Shown: positions 15,791 through 24,191, numbered from the stretch's first letter. The stretch is 36,963 bases of DNA from JAICLV01 sp036380925 (GCA_036380925.1 DASVDW010000217.1:1-36963); one strand, 5' to 3'. Numbers and translations are program-made. Notes: generated by a model not told the origin, from the letters alone.

Positions 15791-16573
15791 TTACGGCGGC
15801 CCCGCCTGCTTGAGCGACGCGAGCACCGGACCGAGGCTGGTTTGCGGGGTGAAGTCACTGATGGCGGCCGCGGTCACGCCGTCCGCGTACACCGGGATGA
15901 CGGTGAGTCCGGTGGCCGCGTAGGAGGCGGTGAACGCGCCGCTTTGGTCAACGAGCGCGTGCACATTCGGCGGGCTGACGGCCATCAGCTTGTCGAGTTC
16001 GCCGCGTTGCGCGGGTGAGCCGACCAGGTACAGCGGCAGCGCGTTCGTCGCGGCCAGCCGGGCGAGCTCCCCAACCGCCGCCCGACAGTTGCACCCTGGG
16101 GTGACCACGCCGACGACGCCCGGTCGCAGGTCGCGCGCCGAGGTGGCGCCGGTGTCGGTCGTGAGCGTGGCGTCGGGAAGCAGGCCCCCGGCGGCGCCGG
16201 CGGGCGCGGCAGGGGCGGCCAGCTTCAACGGGACCGGCGGCCGGGCCGGGGCCACGCCGCGCGTGGTGACAAGCGTCGCGGTGGCGGCGAACAACGCGAC
16301 GGCCACCACCATCAGCGCGATCAGCGGCACCGTCGCGCTCGCCCGGCGCCGCGCGCGCCCGCCCGCCCTATCGCCCGGTTGATGAGCCGGTGAACGCCAC
16401 CGCCGGGGGATCGGGACGGCGAACCGTTCAAAGCGTTCGCGACGGCGGCGCCACCGCTCTTCCCGCCGCCATGCTTCGACGTCGCGGGCTAGCTCGCGCG
16501 CGTCGTCCGGGACGACGAAGGCGTGGCTGGAGTCTTCGCTGCCTGACGGCGGCTCGATCGGGTTGCCGTTCAT
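15791..16573 (-). CDS. Membrane-anchored thioredoxin-fold protein with CxC motif
   Basis: 260 residues from ATG 16573, with GGGAG upstream. A ~75-residue charged cytoplasmic N-terminus (EERWRRRRERFERF) precedes one transmembrane segment at about 110-132 (VPLIALMVVAVALFAATATL). The extracytoplasmic part starts with an Ala/Pro linker and then looks like a redoxin domain: LLPDATLTTDTGATSARDLRPGV, VVTPGCNCRAAVGELARL and a C-terminal half with LVDQSGAFTASYAATGLTVIPVY. The active-site position has Cys-Asn-Cys instead of CxxC. A role in extracytoplasmic thiol chemistry or as a ResA/TlpA relative is inference. It lies 82 bp upstream of lpqE on the same strand. Confidence 0.72.
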   Translation of the reverse strand: MNGNPIEPPSGSEDSSHAFVVPDDARELARDVEAWRREERWRRRRERFERFAVPIPRRWRSPAHQPGDRAGGRARRRASATVPLIALMVVAVALFAATATLVTTRGVAPARPPVPLKLAAPAAPAGAAGGLLPDATLTTDTGATSARDLRPGVVGVVTPGCNCRAAVGELARLAATNALPLYLVGSPAQRGELDKLMAVSPPNVHALVDQSGAFTASYAATGLTVIPVYADGVTAAAISDFTPQTSLGPVLASLKQAGPP

Positions 16574-16931
16574 CGCGCCCACTCCCACCGCCCTCGCGGT
16601 GCTGTCCGTCCAGTATCGCCCCTGCCCTTCGCGCCGACGACGGCGCGTCACGACGGATCGTGACGTCGGCGACCGCGCGTCCGGACGACTTCACACACGG
16701 ATGCGACCATCCGGCTGGTTCGACCGCTCGCCCTTGCGATCAGCACATTCCTCGCTGAAATCGGCCAATTCCAGTGACCTTGGGACGCATATGGAAGTCC
16801 ATTTGTCAAGTCCTCAAACGAGTGCGGATGCGACTCGAATAGGCCTCTGACCTGCGGATATGCAGACGACGGTCGGGTCTAGGGCCCGATTCGCGTGGTA
16901 TCCTCGATGCGGCGGAAGGGGTTTGTGCCAC
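16574..16931. other. Divergent intergenic region upstream of carD
   Basis: 358 bp between the redoxin-like gene and carD. The stretch 16740-16860 is more AT-rich than its surroundings and holds a small imperfect palindrome (ATGGA-AG-TCCAT, 16791-16802). The carD promoter candidate lies at 16896-16904. No small ORF or RNA gene could be supported. Confidence 0.5.
16896..16904 (+). promoter_or_regulatory. Candidate extended -10 promoter of carD
   Basis: TGGTATCCT contains the -10-like TATCCT (16899-16904) preceded by TGG, 27 bases before the carD ATG with a ribosome binding site (GGAAGGGG) in between. No consensus -35 is seen 17 bases upstream. Confidence 0.45.
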
Positions 16932-17414
16932 ATGACGTTCCAAGTCGGCGAGACAGTCGTTTACCCCCATCACGGGGCTGCACTGATCGAGGCCATCGAA
17001 AACCGTGTGATCAACGGTCAAGAAAAGATGTACCTCGTCTTAAAGGTCGCTCAGGGTGATCTCACTGTGCGGGTGCCCGCAGAAAACGCTGAATTCGTCG
17101 GGGTTCGCGACGTCGTCGGGCAAGACGGCCTCGACCGCGTGTTCGAGGTTCTCCGCGCCCCCCACACCGAGGAGCCGACCAACTGGTCGCGCCGCTACAA
17201 GGCGAATCTCGAGAAGCTCGCGTCCGGCGACGTCAACAAGGTCGCCGAGGTGGTCCGCGACCTGTGGCGGCGCGACCGCGAGCGTGGCCTGTCGGCCGGC
17301 GAGAAGCGAATGTTGGCGAAGGCGCGTCAAATCCTTGTGAGCGAGCTCGCTCTTGCCGAAGGCACTAACGAGGACAAGGCCGAAGCGATCCTCGACGAGG
17401 TGCTCGCCTCCTAA
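16932..17414 (+). CDS. carD: RNA polymerase-binding transcription factor CarD
   Basis: 160 residues from ATG 16932, with GGAAGGGG upstream; an in-frame start at 16860 would add a non-conserved leader. The N-terminal RNAP-interaction (TRCF-type) domain starts MTFQVGETVVYPHHGAALIEAIE, and the C-terminal helical DNA-binding domain contains NWSRRYKANLEKLASGDVNKVAEVVRDLWRRDRERGLS, including the conserved Trp. CarD stabilises the open promoter complex and influences rRNA and stringent responses. Length and sequence are normal. It heads the plus-strand run into ispD-ispF-cysS-rlmB, the usual actinobacterial order. Confidence 0.97.
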   Translation: MTFQVGETVVYPHHGAALIEAIENRVINGQEKMYLVLKVAQGDLTVRVPAENAEFVGVRDVVGQDGLDRVFEVLRAPHTEEPTNWSRRYKANLEKLASGDVNKVAEVVRDLWRRDRERGLSAGEKRMLAKARQILVSELALAEGTNEDKAEAILDEVLAS

Positions 17415-17520
17415 AGGCCGCGCGCTCGCGCGCCTACGATGAGGCTCAGCGCGTCGCGATGATCATGCGGCGTCGTTGAGTCCACCGGGCCTGGCCCGGC
17501 GGCCGAGCGCGGAGCGAGAC

Positions 17521-18645
17521 ATGACGGCGAAGAAAGGCGCGCCCAGCGGCGTGGTCGACCTGCTGCGCCTGTTCATCGTGCTCTTCTGCGCCGGGGTCGG
17601 CTACCAGGTCGCCCAGCATCTCGACTCGACCGAGTCCGTTCTCGGCCCGTTCAACGGTGTCGCGCTTGGCGTCATCGTCGGCTCGGGCGTTGGCTATGTC
17701 GCGGGCGGCGTGCTGAGCCGCACCGCGATCACGGTGGTCGGCCGCACCGAGCGGTCGCTGCGCGAGGTGTCTGCCGAACAGCTCGTCGCCGGTGTCTTCG
17801 GCGCCGCTATCGGCGCGCTTGTCGGGGCGGGCACGACGTGGTGGCTGTTCTTGGTGCTGGCGCCGGTGCTCGCCTTTCCGTTGTTTGGTTTTGTGGTCGT
17901 CGTCATGGCGATCCTGGGCTACCGCATGGGCGCGGTTCGGCGTGAGGAGATGCTGCAGCTGTTCGGCTCGCACGCCGGCATGGCGCCGCGGCCGCTGGCG
18001 ACGTCCGCGCTACCGCGCATCGTCGACACGTCGGTCGCCATTGACGGCCGCATTCTCGACGTCGCGCGCGTCGGCTTCTTGCACGGCACGCTGCTGGTGC
18101 CGTCGCCCGTGCTGGCCGAGTTGCAGGGTCTGGCCGACGCGGGAGACGATCTGCGACGCGCCAAGGGCCGGCGCGGTCTCGCCACCTTGGAGGCGTTGAA
18201 GCGCGAGCCTGGCGTCACCGTCGAAGTCTTGGACGACGACGTGCCCGCGGTCCCCGAGGTCGACGCCAAGCTGGTGCGGTTGTGCCTGGATCGCGAACTG
18301 CCGCTGCTGACGCTCGACACGAATCTCGCGAAGGTCGCCGCGCTGGCCGGCGTCCACGTCATGAACATGCACGGCCTCGCGCTGGCGCTTCGCCCGCCGG
18401 TGTCCGCGGGCGACGACGTCGTCGTCCATCTGCTTCGGCCGGGCAAAGAATCGGGACAGGCCGTCGGCTATCTCGACGACGGCACGATGGTGGTCGCCGA
18501 GCGGTCGCGCGAACACGTCGGCGAAGAGGTGACCGTGCGCGTCACCAGCGTGTTGACCACGGCGAACGGGCGGATGGTCTTCGGGCAACCGCTCGCGCCA
18601 CCGCGCGGGTTGCACGCGGCGCGGGTTAGCGGAGGCCGTTCGTGA
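17521..18645 (+). CDS. PIN/TRAM-domain membrane protein (YacL-like putative RNase)
   Basis: 374 residues from ATG 17521, with GGAG seven bases upstream. The N-terminus has about four membrane segments (11-33, 45-66, 88-104, 107-134). A PIN nuclease domain follows, with acidic residues at Asp169 and Asp175 (VDTSVAIDGRI), Glu in VLAELQ and Asp in LLTLDTNLA. A C-terminal TRAM RNA-binding domain begins near ESGQAVGYLDDGTMVVVAE-like sequence (about 315-365). This is the layout of B. subtilis YacL and Thermus TTHA0540-type proteins, regularly found between carD and ispD. RNA substrate unknown. Confidence 0.9.
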   Translation: MTAKKGAPSGVVDLLRLFIVLFCAGVGYQVAQHLDSTESVLGPFNGVALGVIVGSGVGYVAGGVLSRTAITVVGRTERSLREVSAEQLVAGVFGAAIGALVGAGTTWWLFLVLAPVLAFPLFGFVVVVMAILGYRMGAVRREEMLQLFGSHAGMAPRPLATSALPRIVDTSVAIDGRILDVARVGFLHGTLLVPSPVLAELQGLADAGDDLRRAKGRRGLATLEALKREPGVTVEVLDDDVPAVPEVDAKLVRLCLDRELPLLTLDTNLAKVAALAGVHVMNMHGLALALRPPVSAGDDVVVHLLRPGKESGQAVGYLDDGTMVVAERSREHVGEEVTVRVTSVLTTANGRMVFGQPLAPPRGLHAARVSGGRS

Positions 18646-18667
18646 GCGATGCCACCGGACGTGGCCA

Positions 18668-19375
18668 GTGAGCGTTGCCGCCATCGTTCCGGCGGCCGGT
18701 CGCGGCGAGCGGCTGGGCCCGGGCCAGCCGAAGGCGCTGCGCGAGATCGGCGGCGTGCCGATGCTGGTGCACGCGGTGCGGGCATTGTCGCGGGCGCGGC
18801 TCATCGACCTGGTGGTGGTGGCGGCGCCGCCCGACGGCGTCGCGGAGGTCAAGGCGCTTCTCGCGCTTCACGAGGTCGGCGCCGAGGTCAGCGTGGTGGC
18901 TGGCGGGGCGGAGCGACAAGATTCGGTGGCCCTGGCGCTCGCGACGTTGCCGCCGGAGGTCGACACCGTGCTCGTGCACGACGCCGCGCGTCCGCTCGCG
19001 CCAAGTGAGCTCGTTGACGCCGTGGCCAGCACGGTGCTGTCGGGGCACCGGGCCGTGGTGCCGGGCCTGCCGGCGGCCGACACGGTGAAGGCGGTGGGCG
19101 CGGCGGACGGCGGGGTCGAACCCGTCGTGGAGACGCTGGCGCGCTCTCAGCTGCGGCTGGTCCAAACTCCCCAAGGTTTCGACCGCGCGCTGCTGAGCGA
19201 GGCGCACGCGGTCGCCGAGGGGCTCGCGACGGATGACGCCGGGCTGGTCGAGCGGCTCGGGCAGCCGGTGGTGGTCGTCCCAGGTTCGGCCGAAGCTTTC
19301 AAGATCACCCGTCCTATCGACTTGGTCCTGGCTGAGGCAGTGTTGGCCGAACGGCGGGCGAACGGTGCCCTTTGA
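18668..19375 (+). CDS. ispD: 2-C-methyl-D-erythritol 4-phosphate cytidylyltransferase
   Basis: 235 residues from GTG 18668. The CTP-binding loop PAAGRGERLGPGQPKAL is at residues 8-24; the conserved VLVHDAARPL and ADTVKAV blocks follow, and the C-terminal dimerisation part ends in EAFKITRPIDLVLAEAVL. It makes CDP-methylerythritol in the MEP isoprenoid pathway. 22 bp after the PIN/TRAM gene and directly before ispF, two steps apart in the same pathway. Confidence 0.96.
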   Translation: MSVAAIVPAAGRGERLGPGQPKALREIGGVPMLVHAVRALSRARLIDLVVVAAPPDGVAEVKALLALHEVGAEVSVVAGGAERQDSVALALATLPPEVDTVLVHDAARPLAPSELVDAVASTVLSGHRAVVPGLPAADTVKAVGAADGGVEPVVETLARSQLRLVQTPQGFDRALLSEAHAVAEGLATDDAGLVERLGQPVVVVPGSAEAFKITRPIDLVLAEAVLAERRANGAL

Positions 19376-19385
19376 CCACCCGGCG

Positions 19386-19856
19386 ATGCGGGTCGGCGTC
19401 GGTGTCGACGTCCATCCGTTCGAGGCGGGCCGTCCGTTGTGGGTTGCCTGCCTCGAGTGGCCGGGTGAGACCGGTCTGGCCGGCCACTCCGACGGCGACG
19501 TGGTCGCCCACGCCTGCTGCGACGCATTGCTCACGTCGTCCGGTCTTGGTGATCTAGGCGTGCAGTTCGGCACTGCCGCGCCAGAGTGGGCGGGTGCCTC
19601 GGGCGCCGCGCTGCTCGCGGAGACCGCGCGTCGGGTGCGGGCGGCCGGGTTCCAGATCGGGAATGTGTCTGTGCAGCTGATCGGCGACCGTCCGCGGCTG
19701 GCCGCCCGGCGCGATGAGGCGCAGGCCGCGCTGACCGCCGCGGTGGGCGCGCCGGTGTCGTTGGCCGCGACCACCACCGACGGCCTCGGACTCACCGGTC
19801 GCGGCGAAGGGCTGGCGGCGATCGCAACGGCCCTCGTCCACCCCCGTTCAGGTTGA
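19386..19856 (+). CDS. ispF: 2-C-methyl-D-erythritol 2,4-cyclodiphosphate synthase
   Basis: 156 residues from ATG 19386; GTG 19365, overlapping ispD by eleven bases, is an alternative that adds seven residues. Metal ligands Asp8 and His10 are in VGVDVHPFE, further active-site residues in GHSDGDVVAHACCDALL, and the signature TTTDGLGLTGRGEGLAAIA lies near the end. It cyclises CDP-methylerythritol 2-phosphate. Length fits the family. The last codons fall inside the left arm of the 86-bp palindrome. Confidence 0.95.
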   Translation: MRVGVGVDVHPFEAGRPLWVACLEWPGETGLAGHSDGDVVAHACCDALLTSSGLGDLGVQFGTAAPEWAGASGAALLAETARRVRAAGFQIGNVSVQLIGDRPRLAARRDEAQAALTAAVGAPVSLAATTTDGLGLTGRGEGLAAIATALVHPRSG

Positions 19857-19937
19857 TCACGTTTTGGACGTGTACGGGTCCCTGGACACCTCCGCAGGCC
19901 TGTCCAGGGACCCGTACACGTCCTTAACGTGATCAAC
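19852..19937. repeat. 86-bp near-perfect palindrome between ispF and cysS
   Basis: Left arm 19852-19888 and right arm 19901-19937 are 37 bases each and are exact reverse complements except for one symmetric 2-base mismatch (TT opposite TT after GTTGATCACGTT). The spacer is CCTCCGCAGGCC. The left arm contains the ispF stop codon. There is no T-tract after either arm. It could act as a bidirectional terminator or mRNA-stabilising structure, or be a dispersed palindromic element; I cannot tell from one copy. Confidence 0.95.
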
Positions 19938-19961
19938 TCGGACGGCGGCGGGGCGACGCCC

Positions 19962-19967
19962 TAGGCT
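19962..19967 (+). promoter_or_regulatory. Candidate -10 element of cysS (leaderless)
   Basis: TAGGCT lies seven bases before GTG 19975 with no Shine-Dalgarno sequence between, compatible with a leaderless cysS transcript starting just after the palindrome. No clear -35. Confidence 0.4.
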
Positions 19968-19974
19968 TGCGGGC

Positions 19975-21357
19975 GTGAGTTTGCGCCTCTACGACACCGG
20001 CAGCCGCCAGGTTCGCGACTTCGTGCCGCTGACGCCCGGCCAGGTCGGCGTCTACCTGTGCGGCGCCACCGTGCAGGCTCCCCCACACATTGGCCACGTG
20101 CGATCGGCCGTCGCGTTTGACGTGCTGGTGCGCTGGCTGCGGGCCAAGGGCCTGGACGTCGTGCTGGTCCGCAACGTCACCGACGTCGACGACAAGATCA
20201 TCAAGGTTGCCGCCGACGAGGGAATCCCGTGGTGGCGGGTCGCCGCGCGAAACCAACGGCTGTTCGACGAGGCGTATGCGGCGCTCGGCTGCTTGCCCCC
20301 GACCGTCGACCCCCGCGCCACCGGCCACGTGCCCGAGATGATCGTGCTGATTCGCCGCCTGATCGAACGCGGGCACGCGTACGCCGACGGCGGCGACGTG
20401 TACTTCTCCGTGCGGTCGCTGCCCGAGTACGGTTCGCTGTCGGGTCAAGATCCAGCGTCGATGCAGCAAGGCGAGTCGGACGTCGACAACAAGCGTGACC
20501 CCGTCGACTTCGCGCTGTGGAAGCACGCACGGCCCGGAGAGCCGTCGTGGGAGACGCCTTGGGGCGAGGGGCGGCCGGGCTGGCATCTCGAATGCTCGGC
20601 GATGGCGACGAAGTACCTTGGTGCGTCGTTCGACATACATGGCGGCGGGCTCGACCTGATATTCCCGCATCACGAGAACGAGCAGGCGCAGTCTCACGCC
20701 GCCGGCGACGGGTTCGCCAACTTCTGGATGCACAACGGGTTGGTCACCCTCGGCGGCGACAAGATGAGCAAGTCGCTCGGAAACACGCTGTCAATACAGC
20801 ATTTGCTCGAACAGGTCCGGCCCGTGGAGCTGCGCTATTACCTCGTCGCGCCGCACTACCGGTCGACCGTCGACTTCACCCCGTCGTCGCTTGAAGAAGC
20901 CGCCACCGCCTATCGCCGCGTAGAGGGCTTCGTGGTCCGCGCCGCCGAGCTGGTTGGCGAGCCGACCGTAGACCTTTCGTTGCTGCCAAGCGATTTCACC
21001 GCGGCGATGGACGACGACCTCTCGGTGCCGCAGGCTCTCGCCGTCCTCCACAACAGCGTTCGCGACGGCAACGCCGCGCTCGCGTCCGCCGACAAGCCGC
21101 AGGTGTCGCAGCGGTTGGGCGAGGTCAGCGCGATGTTGCGCGTGCTCGGTCTCGATGAGGCTTTGGACGACGCGACCAGCGGCGACGAGCGCGCCGTTGT
21201 CGACGCGCTGGTGTCGTTGGCCTTGGAGCAACGCGCGGCCGCGCGTGAGCGCAAGGACTACGCCGCGGCCGACGCTATTCGCAACCAGCTGGCCGACGCC
21301 GGCGTCGTCGTCGAAGACACGCCTGCCGGTGCGCGCTGGCAACTGAGGAGGGATTGA
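19975..21357 (+). CDS. cysS: Cysteinyl-tRNA synthetase
   Basis: 460 residues from GTG 19975. Class I synthetase: HIGH-type motif PPHIGHVRS near residue 40, KMSKS in GGDKMSKSLGN near 265, and zinc-ligand positions in YLCGATVQ, LECSAMA and FPHHENE. A C-terminal DALR-type helical region (about 345-460) with the DYAAADAIRNQLADAGV block distinguishes it from the shorter paralogue MshC of mycothiol synthesis. It charges tRNA-Cys. Followed three bases later by rlmB. Confidence 0.95.
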   Translation: MSLRLYDTGSRQVRDFVPLTPGQVGVYLCGATVQAPPHIGHVRSAVAFDVLVRWLRAKGLDVVLVRNVTDVDDKIIKVAADEGIPWWRVAARNQRLFDEAYAALGCLPPTVDPRATGHVPEMIVLIRRLIERGHAYADGGDVYFSVRSLPEYGSLSGQDPASMQQGESDVDNKRDPVDFALWKHARPGEPSWETPWGEGRPGWHLECSAMATKYLGASFDIHGGGLDLIFPHHENEQAQSHAAGDGFANFWMHNGLVTLGGDKMSKSLGNTLSIQHLLEQVRPVELRYYLVAPHYRSTVDFTPSSLEEAATAYRRVEGFVVRAAELVGEPTVDLSLLPSDFTAAMDDDLSVPQALAVLHNSVRDGNAALASADKPQVSQRLGEVSAMLRVLGLDEALDDATSGDERAVVDALVSLALEQRAAARERKDYAAADAIRNQLADAGVVVEDTPAGARWQLRRD

Positions 21358-21360
21358 GCC

Positions 21361-22380
21361 TTGGCCGGCGGCAAGCGTGGGGGGCAGGGAGGTCGCGGCG
21401 CCAAGCCGGGCTCACATCGCAAGGGCGCATCGAGTGGTTCTGGCGGGCAGCGGCGCAAGGGACTTGAGGGACGCGGGCCGACACCTCCGGCCGAGGCGCG
21501 CAAGGGGCATCCGGCCGCACGGCGCGCCAAAGCGGCTGCCCGGGCAGGATCGGCCGCTGGCCGCCGTCCGGCGACCGGCGAACGCAACGGCCAACGCACC
21601 GGTCAGCGACCGTTGCGCGGTGGTCGCCCCGACGGCGGCGGCCCCGAAGTGGTGGTCGGTCGCAACCCGGTCGTGGAGGTGTTGCGCGCGGGCGCCCCGG
21701 CGTCCGCGTTGTACGTCGCCGGCGGCATGGACATCGACGAGCGGGTTCGCGAGGCCGTGAAGCTGGCGAAGAACCGCAACGTGCCGTTGCTCGACGCCGA
21801 CCGTCACGAGCTCGACAAATACGCCCCTGGGTCAGTGCATCAGGGCCTCGTCCTGCAGATCCCGGCGTTCAACTACTTACATCCGGACGACTTGCTCGAC
21901 CGAGCGTTTTCCGTTGGTGTGCCGTTGATTGTGGCGCTGGACGGCGTCACCGACCCGCGCAATCTCGGGGCGGTCGTGCGATCGGTTGCCGCGTTCGGCG
22001 GCAACGGCGTGCTGATTCCTGAGCGGCGAGCCGCCGGAGTCACCGCGGCCGCATGGAAGGCGTCTGCGGGCGCGGCGGCACGAGTTCCGATCGCCCGCGC
22101 GACGAACCTGACCCGCACGCTAACGTCGTTCGCCGACCGCGGCCTGCTCGTGGTCGGGCTGGCGGCCGACGGCTCACTTGACCTCGGCGAGCTCGAGGCG
22201 GCGACCGATCCGTTGGTGCTCGTCGCCGGCTCGGAGGGCAAGGGATTGTCCAGACTCGTGCGTGAGCGGTGCGATCTCGTCGTCCGGATTCCCATTGCGG
22301 CGGCGACAGAATCGCTGAACGCGTCGGTCGCCGCGAGCGTCGCGCTGTACGAAGTCGCGCGCCGTCGCGCGCTCGGCTGA
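21361..22380 (+). CDS. rlmB: 23S rRNA (guanosine-2'-O)-methyltransferase, SpoU family
   Basis: 339 residues from TTG 21361, supported by GAGGAGGG upstream, overlapping the end of cysS. The first ~95 residues are Gly/Arg/Lys-rich and probably disordered. Then come the substrate-binding domain (VVVGRNPVVEVLRAG) and the SPOUT methyltransferase with the trefoil-knot motifs ALDGVTDPRNLGAVVRS, VLVAGSEGKGLS and RIPIAAATESLNASVAASV. It methylates a guanosine of 23S rRNA with S-adenosylmethionine; the exact position is inferred from the family. The order cysS-rlmB is conserved in actinobacteria. Confidence 0.92.
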   Translation: MAGGKRGGQGGRGAKPGSHRKGASSGSGGQRRKGLEGRGPTPPAEARKGHPAARRAKAAARAGSAAGRRPATGERNGQRTGQRPLRGGRPDGGGPEVVVGRNPVVEVLRAGAPASALYVAGGMDIDERVREAVKLAKNRNVPLLDADRHELDKYAPGSVHQGLVLQIPAFNYLHPDDLLDRAFSVGVPLIVALDGVTDPRNLGAVVRSVAAFGGNGVLIPERRAAGVTAAAWKASAGAAARVPIARATNLTRTLTSFADRGLLVVGLAADGSLDLGELEAATDPLVLVAGSEGKGLSRLVRERCDLVVRIPIAAATESLNASVAASVALYEVARRRALG

Positions 22381-22393
22381 GCGACCGCCGTCG

Positions 22394-24190
22394 TTGAGCA
22401 CGTTCGATGGCGGGCTAGTCGCGGAGTGGTCACGGCACCGCGTTCCGCGTGGGCTCGCCGCCGCGGTCCTGTACGCCGGCTGGGTGGCGATCTTTGTGAT
22501 GTCCGTCGTTGGCGACAGCGGTGCGTGCACTCCGAAGGATCCGGGCGTGTGCGGTCCCGATCCGGCATTCGGCTGGTCGCTCGGCGTGTTCTTCTCAGTG
22601 CTCGTGCTTGCCGCCGTCGCGCCGGTCATGGCGTGCCTCGCTGGCGTCGCCTTCTCGTTGGTCGATGTGCTGTACGACTCAGAACCAGTTGCTCGTTTGG
22701 CATTCGGCGGTTATGCCGTGGTCTGCGTTTCGCTCGGATGGTTCGTGATCCAGCGTCGACGCGCCCAACGGCGGGTCTTCGCGGCGACCAACGGCACGCG
22801 GCCGGTTGTGAGCCGCGGCAAAGTGCCGCCGATGGACCGCACCGCGAGCGTGTGCGCGGCGCTGCTGCTCCTTGGGCTCGCTGGCGGGTGGGCCGTCTAC
22901 CATCAACGCACCACCGCGGAGGCGGCTCATCTCCGAGTGGCCCAGCGCCAGGAAGCCGCCGTCACGTCGGTTGACGAGTCGAACGACGTCATCGGGGTGC
23001 GGCTGCCCGACGGGACTTCGCACCGCATTGAGGTGCTAGAGACCGCGCCGTATTCGCGCTTGACCACCACGCCCGTCCTTGTCGACCCGTCAGACCCTTC
23101 GTGGGTGCGTCTGGTGGCAGAGCCGGCCGACTTCACGATGTGGTTGTCGGGCGCCAGTTGTTGCGGCGTGCTGCTGTTGCTCCTGCTCGCTTGGCAAGCC
23201 GTCGGCGCGCGAGCCCGCTGGCACCTGCTCTCCTCGCCACGCGACGCAGTCACCGTCCGAGTCTCGCTCGCCAGCCCGCGAAAAGTGAACATCCATCCGT
23301 TCGGGCCAGGGTCGGCTCGTCCCGTCGCTTCCTTCGTCGCCGCCGCGCCTCCCGGCGAAGTCGCGCTCATGTGTGCTCCTGCGACGACGTCGGCTGACAA
23401 TCCGTGGCGCCACCTCGATTCTCCGGACCTGCGCACTGCGACCGTCATCGGCGACTTCACCGATGGCGGGTGGGTCGCGCTGGTCGGGCAGGATGGGGCG
23501 CTGTTGCCCCGAACGACCCTGCACGTGGCGAGGGGAGTCTCAGGCGATACCGAGGCGCGCAGCGCGACCTCCGGGCTCGCGCGCCGTTTCGGGAAAGCAC
23601 GAAGGTCGGGAGCTCTCGAGACCACCGCCCGGACGGTGTATCAGTCAGATCCCGACGTCAAAGTGCCGCAGCTGCCCCTGTCGGTGGCGATCAGCCACGG
23701 CGCGGCGCGAGCGCTCCGCGGTTGGCTGGTTGCGCTGGCCGGATTGGGTGTCTCGGCGGTGCCTGCGGCGATGAGTGGGCGTGAGAACGTGCCCTGGCAG
23801 TTCGTGCTGGCGGGCGCGTACTTCTTCGTATTCGGCACGGCCATGCTTCGCGCGCGAATTGTGCTCACGCACAGAGGTTTCGAGTTCCACGGCGGGTGGC
23901 GCACCTACATCGTCCCGTGGTCTCGCGTGACTGAAGTGGCGCGCTCGGGCAACCGGTTGCTCGTGGCGCTGCCGAATGGAGTCCTCGCACTTCCAGAACT
24001 GTCGAGGAGCGAACTCAGCCAGCGGCTGGACGAAGTCGGTCGGGCGATGACCGCGTTGCGAGACCGCGCGAAGGCGGTCGGGGCGCCGTCCGGCGCCGTG
24101 CGGATCAAGTTCGGCTCCGCTTGGCCGGCGGTTGGCGTCTACGTCGTCGTCGTAGGTCTTGCGTTCGCGCTGGGCCGGATCTGGTCTTGA
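22394..24190 (+). CDS. Multi-pass membrane protein of unknown function, PH-like C-terminal part
   Basis: 598 residues from TTG 22394; the start is uncertain because no ribosome binding site is visible. Hydrophobic segments lie near 21-40, 60-88, 102-118, 150-169, 247-268, 439-457, 467-485 and 575-596. An extracytoplasmic loop has a Cys pair in GACTPKDPGVCGPD, and another pair sits in SGASCCGV. A soluble part at about 270-435 contains repeated beta-type sequence. Residues 487-545 (VLTHRGFEFHGGWRTYIVPWSRVTEV) look like a bacterial PH domain. I recognise no named family. The frame is continuous and codon use matches neighbours. It runs tail-to-tail with the DUF4032 gene. Confidence 0.8.
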   Translation: MSTFDGGLVAEWSRHRVPRGLAAAVLYAGWVAIFVMSVVGDSGACTPKDPGVCGPDPAFGWSLGVFFSVLVLAAVAPVMACLAGVAFSLVDVLYDSEPVARLAFGGYAVVCVSLGWFVIQRRRAQRRVFAATNGTRPVVSRGKVPPMDRTASVCAALLLLGLAGGWAVYHQRTTAEAAHLRVAQRQEAAVTSVDESNDVIGVRLPDGTSHRIEVLETAPYSRLTTTPVLVDPSDPSWVRLVAEPADFTMWLSGASCCGVLLLLLLAWQAVGARARWHLLSSPRDAVTVRVSLASPRKVNIHPFGPGSARPVASFVAAAPPGEVALMCAPATTSADNPWRHLDSPDLRTATVIGDFTDGGWVALVGQDGALLPRTTLHVARGVSGDTEARSATSGLARRFGKARRSGALETTARTVYQSDPDVKVPQLPLSVAISHGAARALRGWLVALAGLGVSAVPAAMSGRENVPWQFVLAGAYFFVFGTAMLRARIVLTHRGFEFHGGWRTYIVPWSRVTEVARSGNRLLVALPNGVLALPELSRSELSQRLDEVGRAMTALRDRAKAVGAPSGAVRIKFGSAWPAVGVYVVVVGLAFALGRIWS

Positions 24191-24191
24191 C

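Noticed and set aside
19861..19974. T-box or riboswitch upstream of cysS
   Set aside because: The space is filled by a simple long palindrome and a short 37-bp stretch; no T-box specifier or antiterminator sequence is visible.
19975..21357. MshC (cysteine:glucosaminyl-inositol ligase) instead of CysS
   Set aside because: Length of 460 residues with a DALR-type C-terminal domain and the conserved position between ispF and rlmB fit CysS; MshC is shorter.
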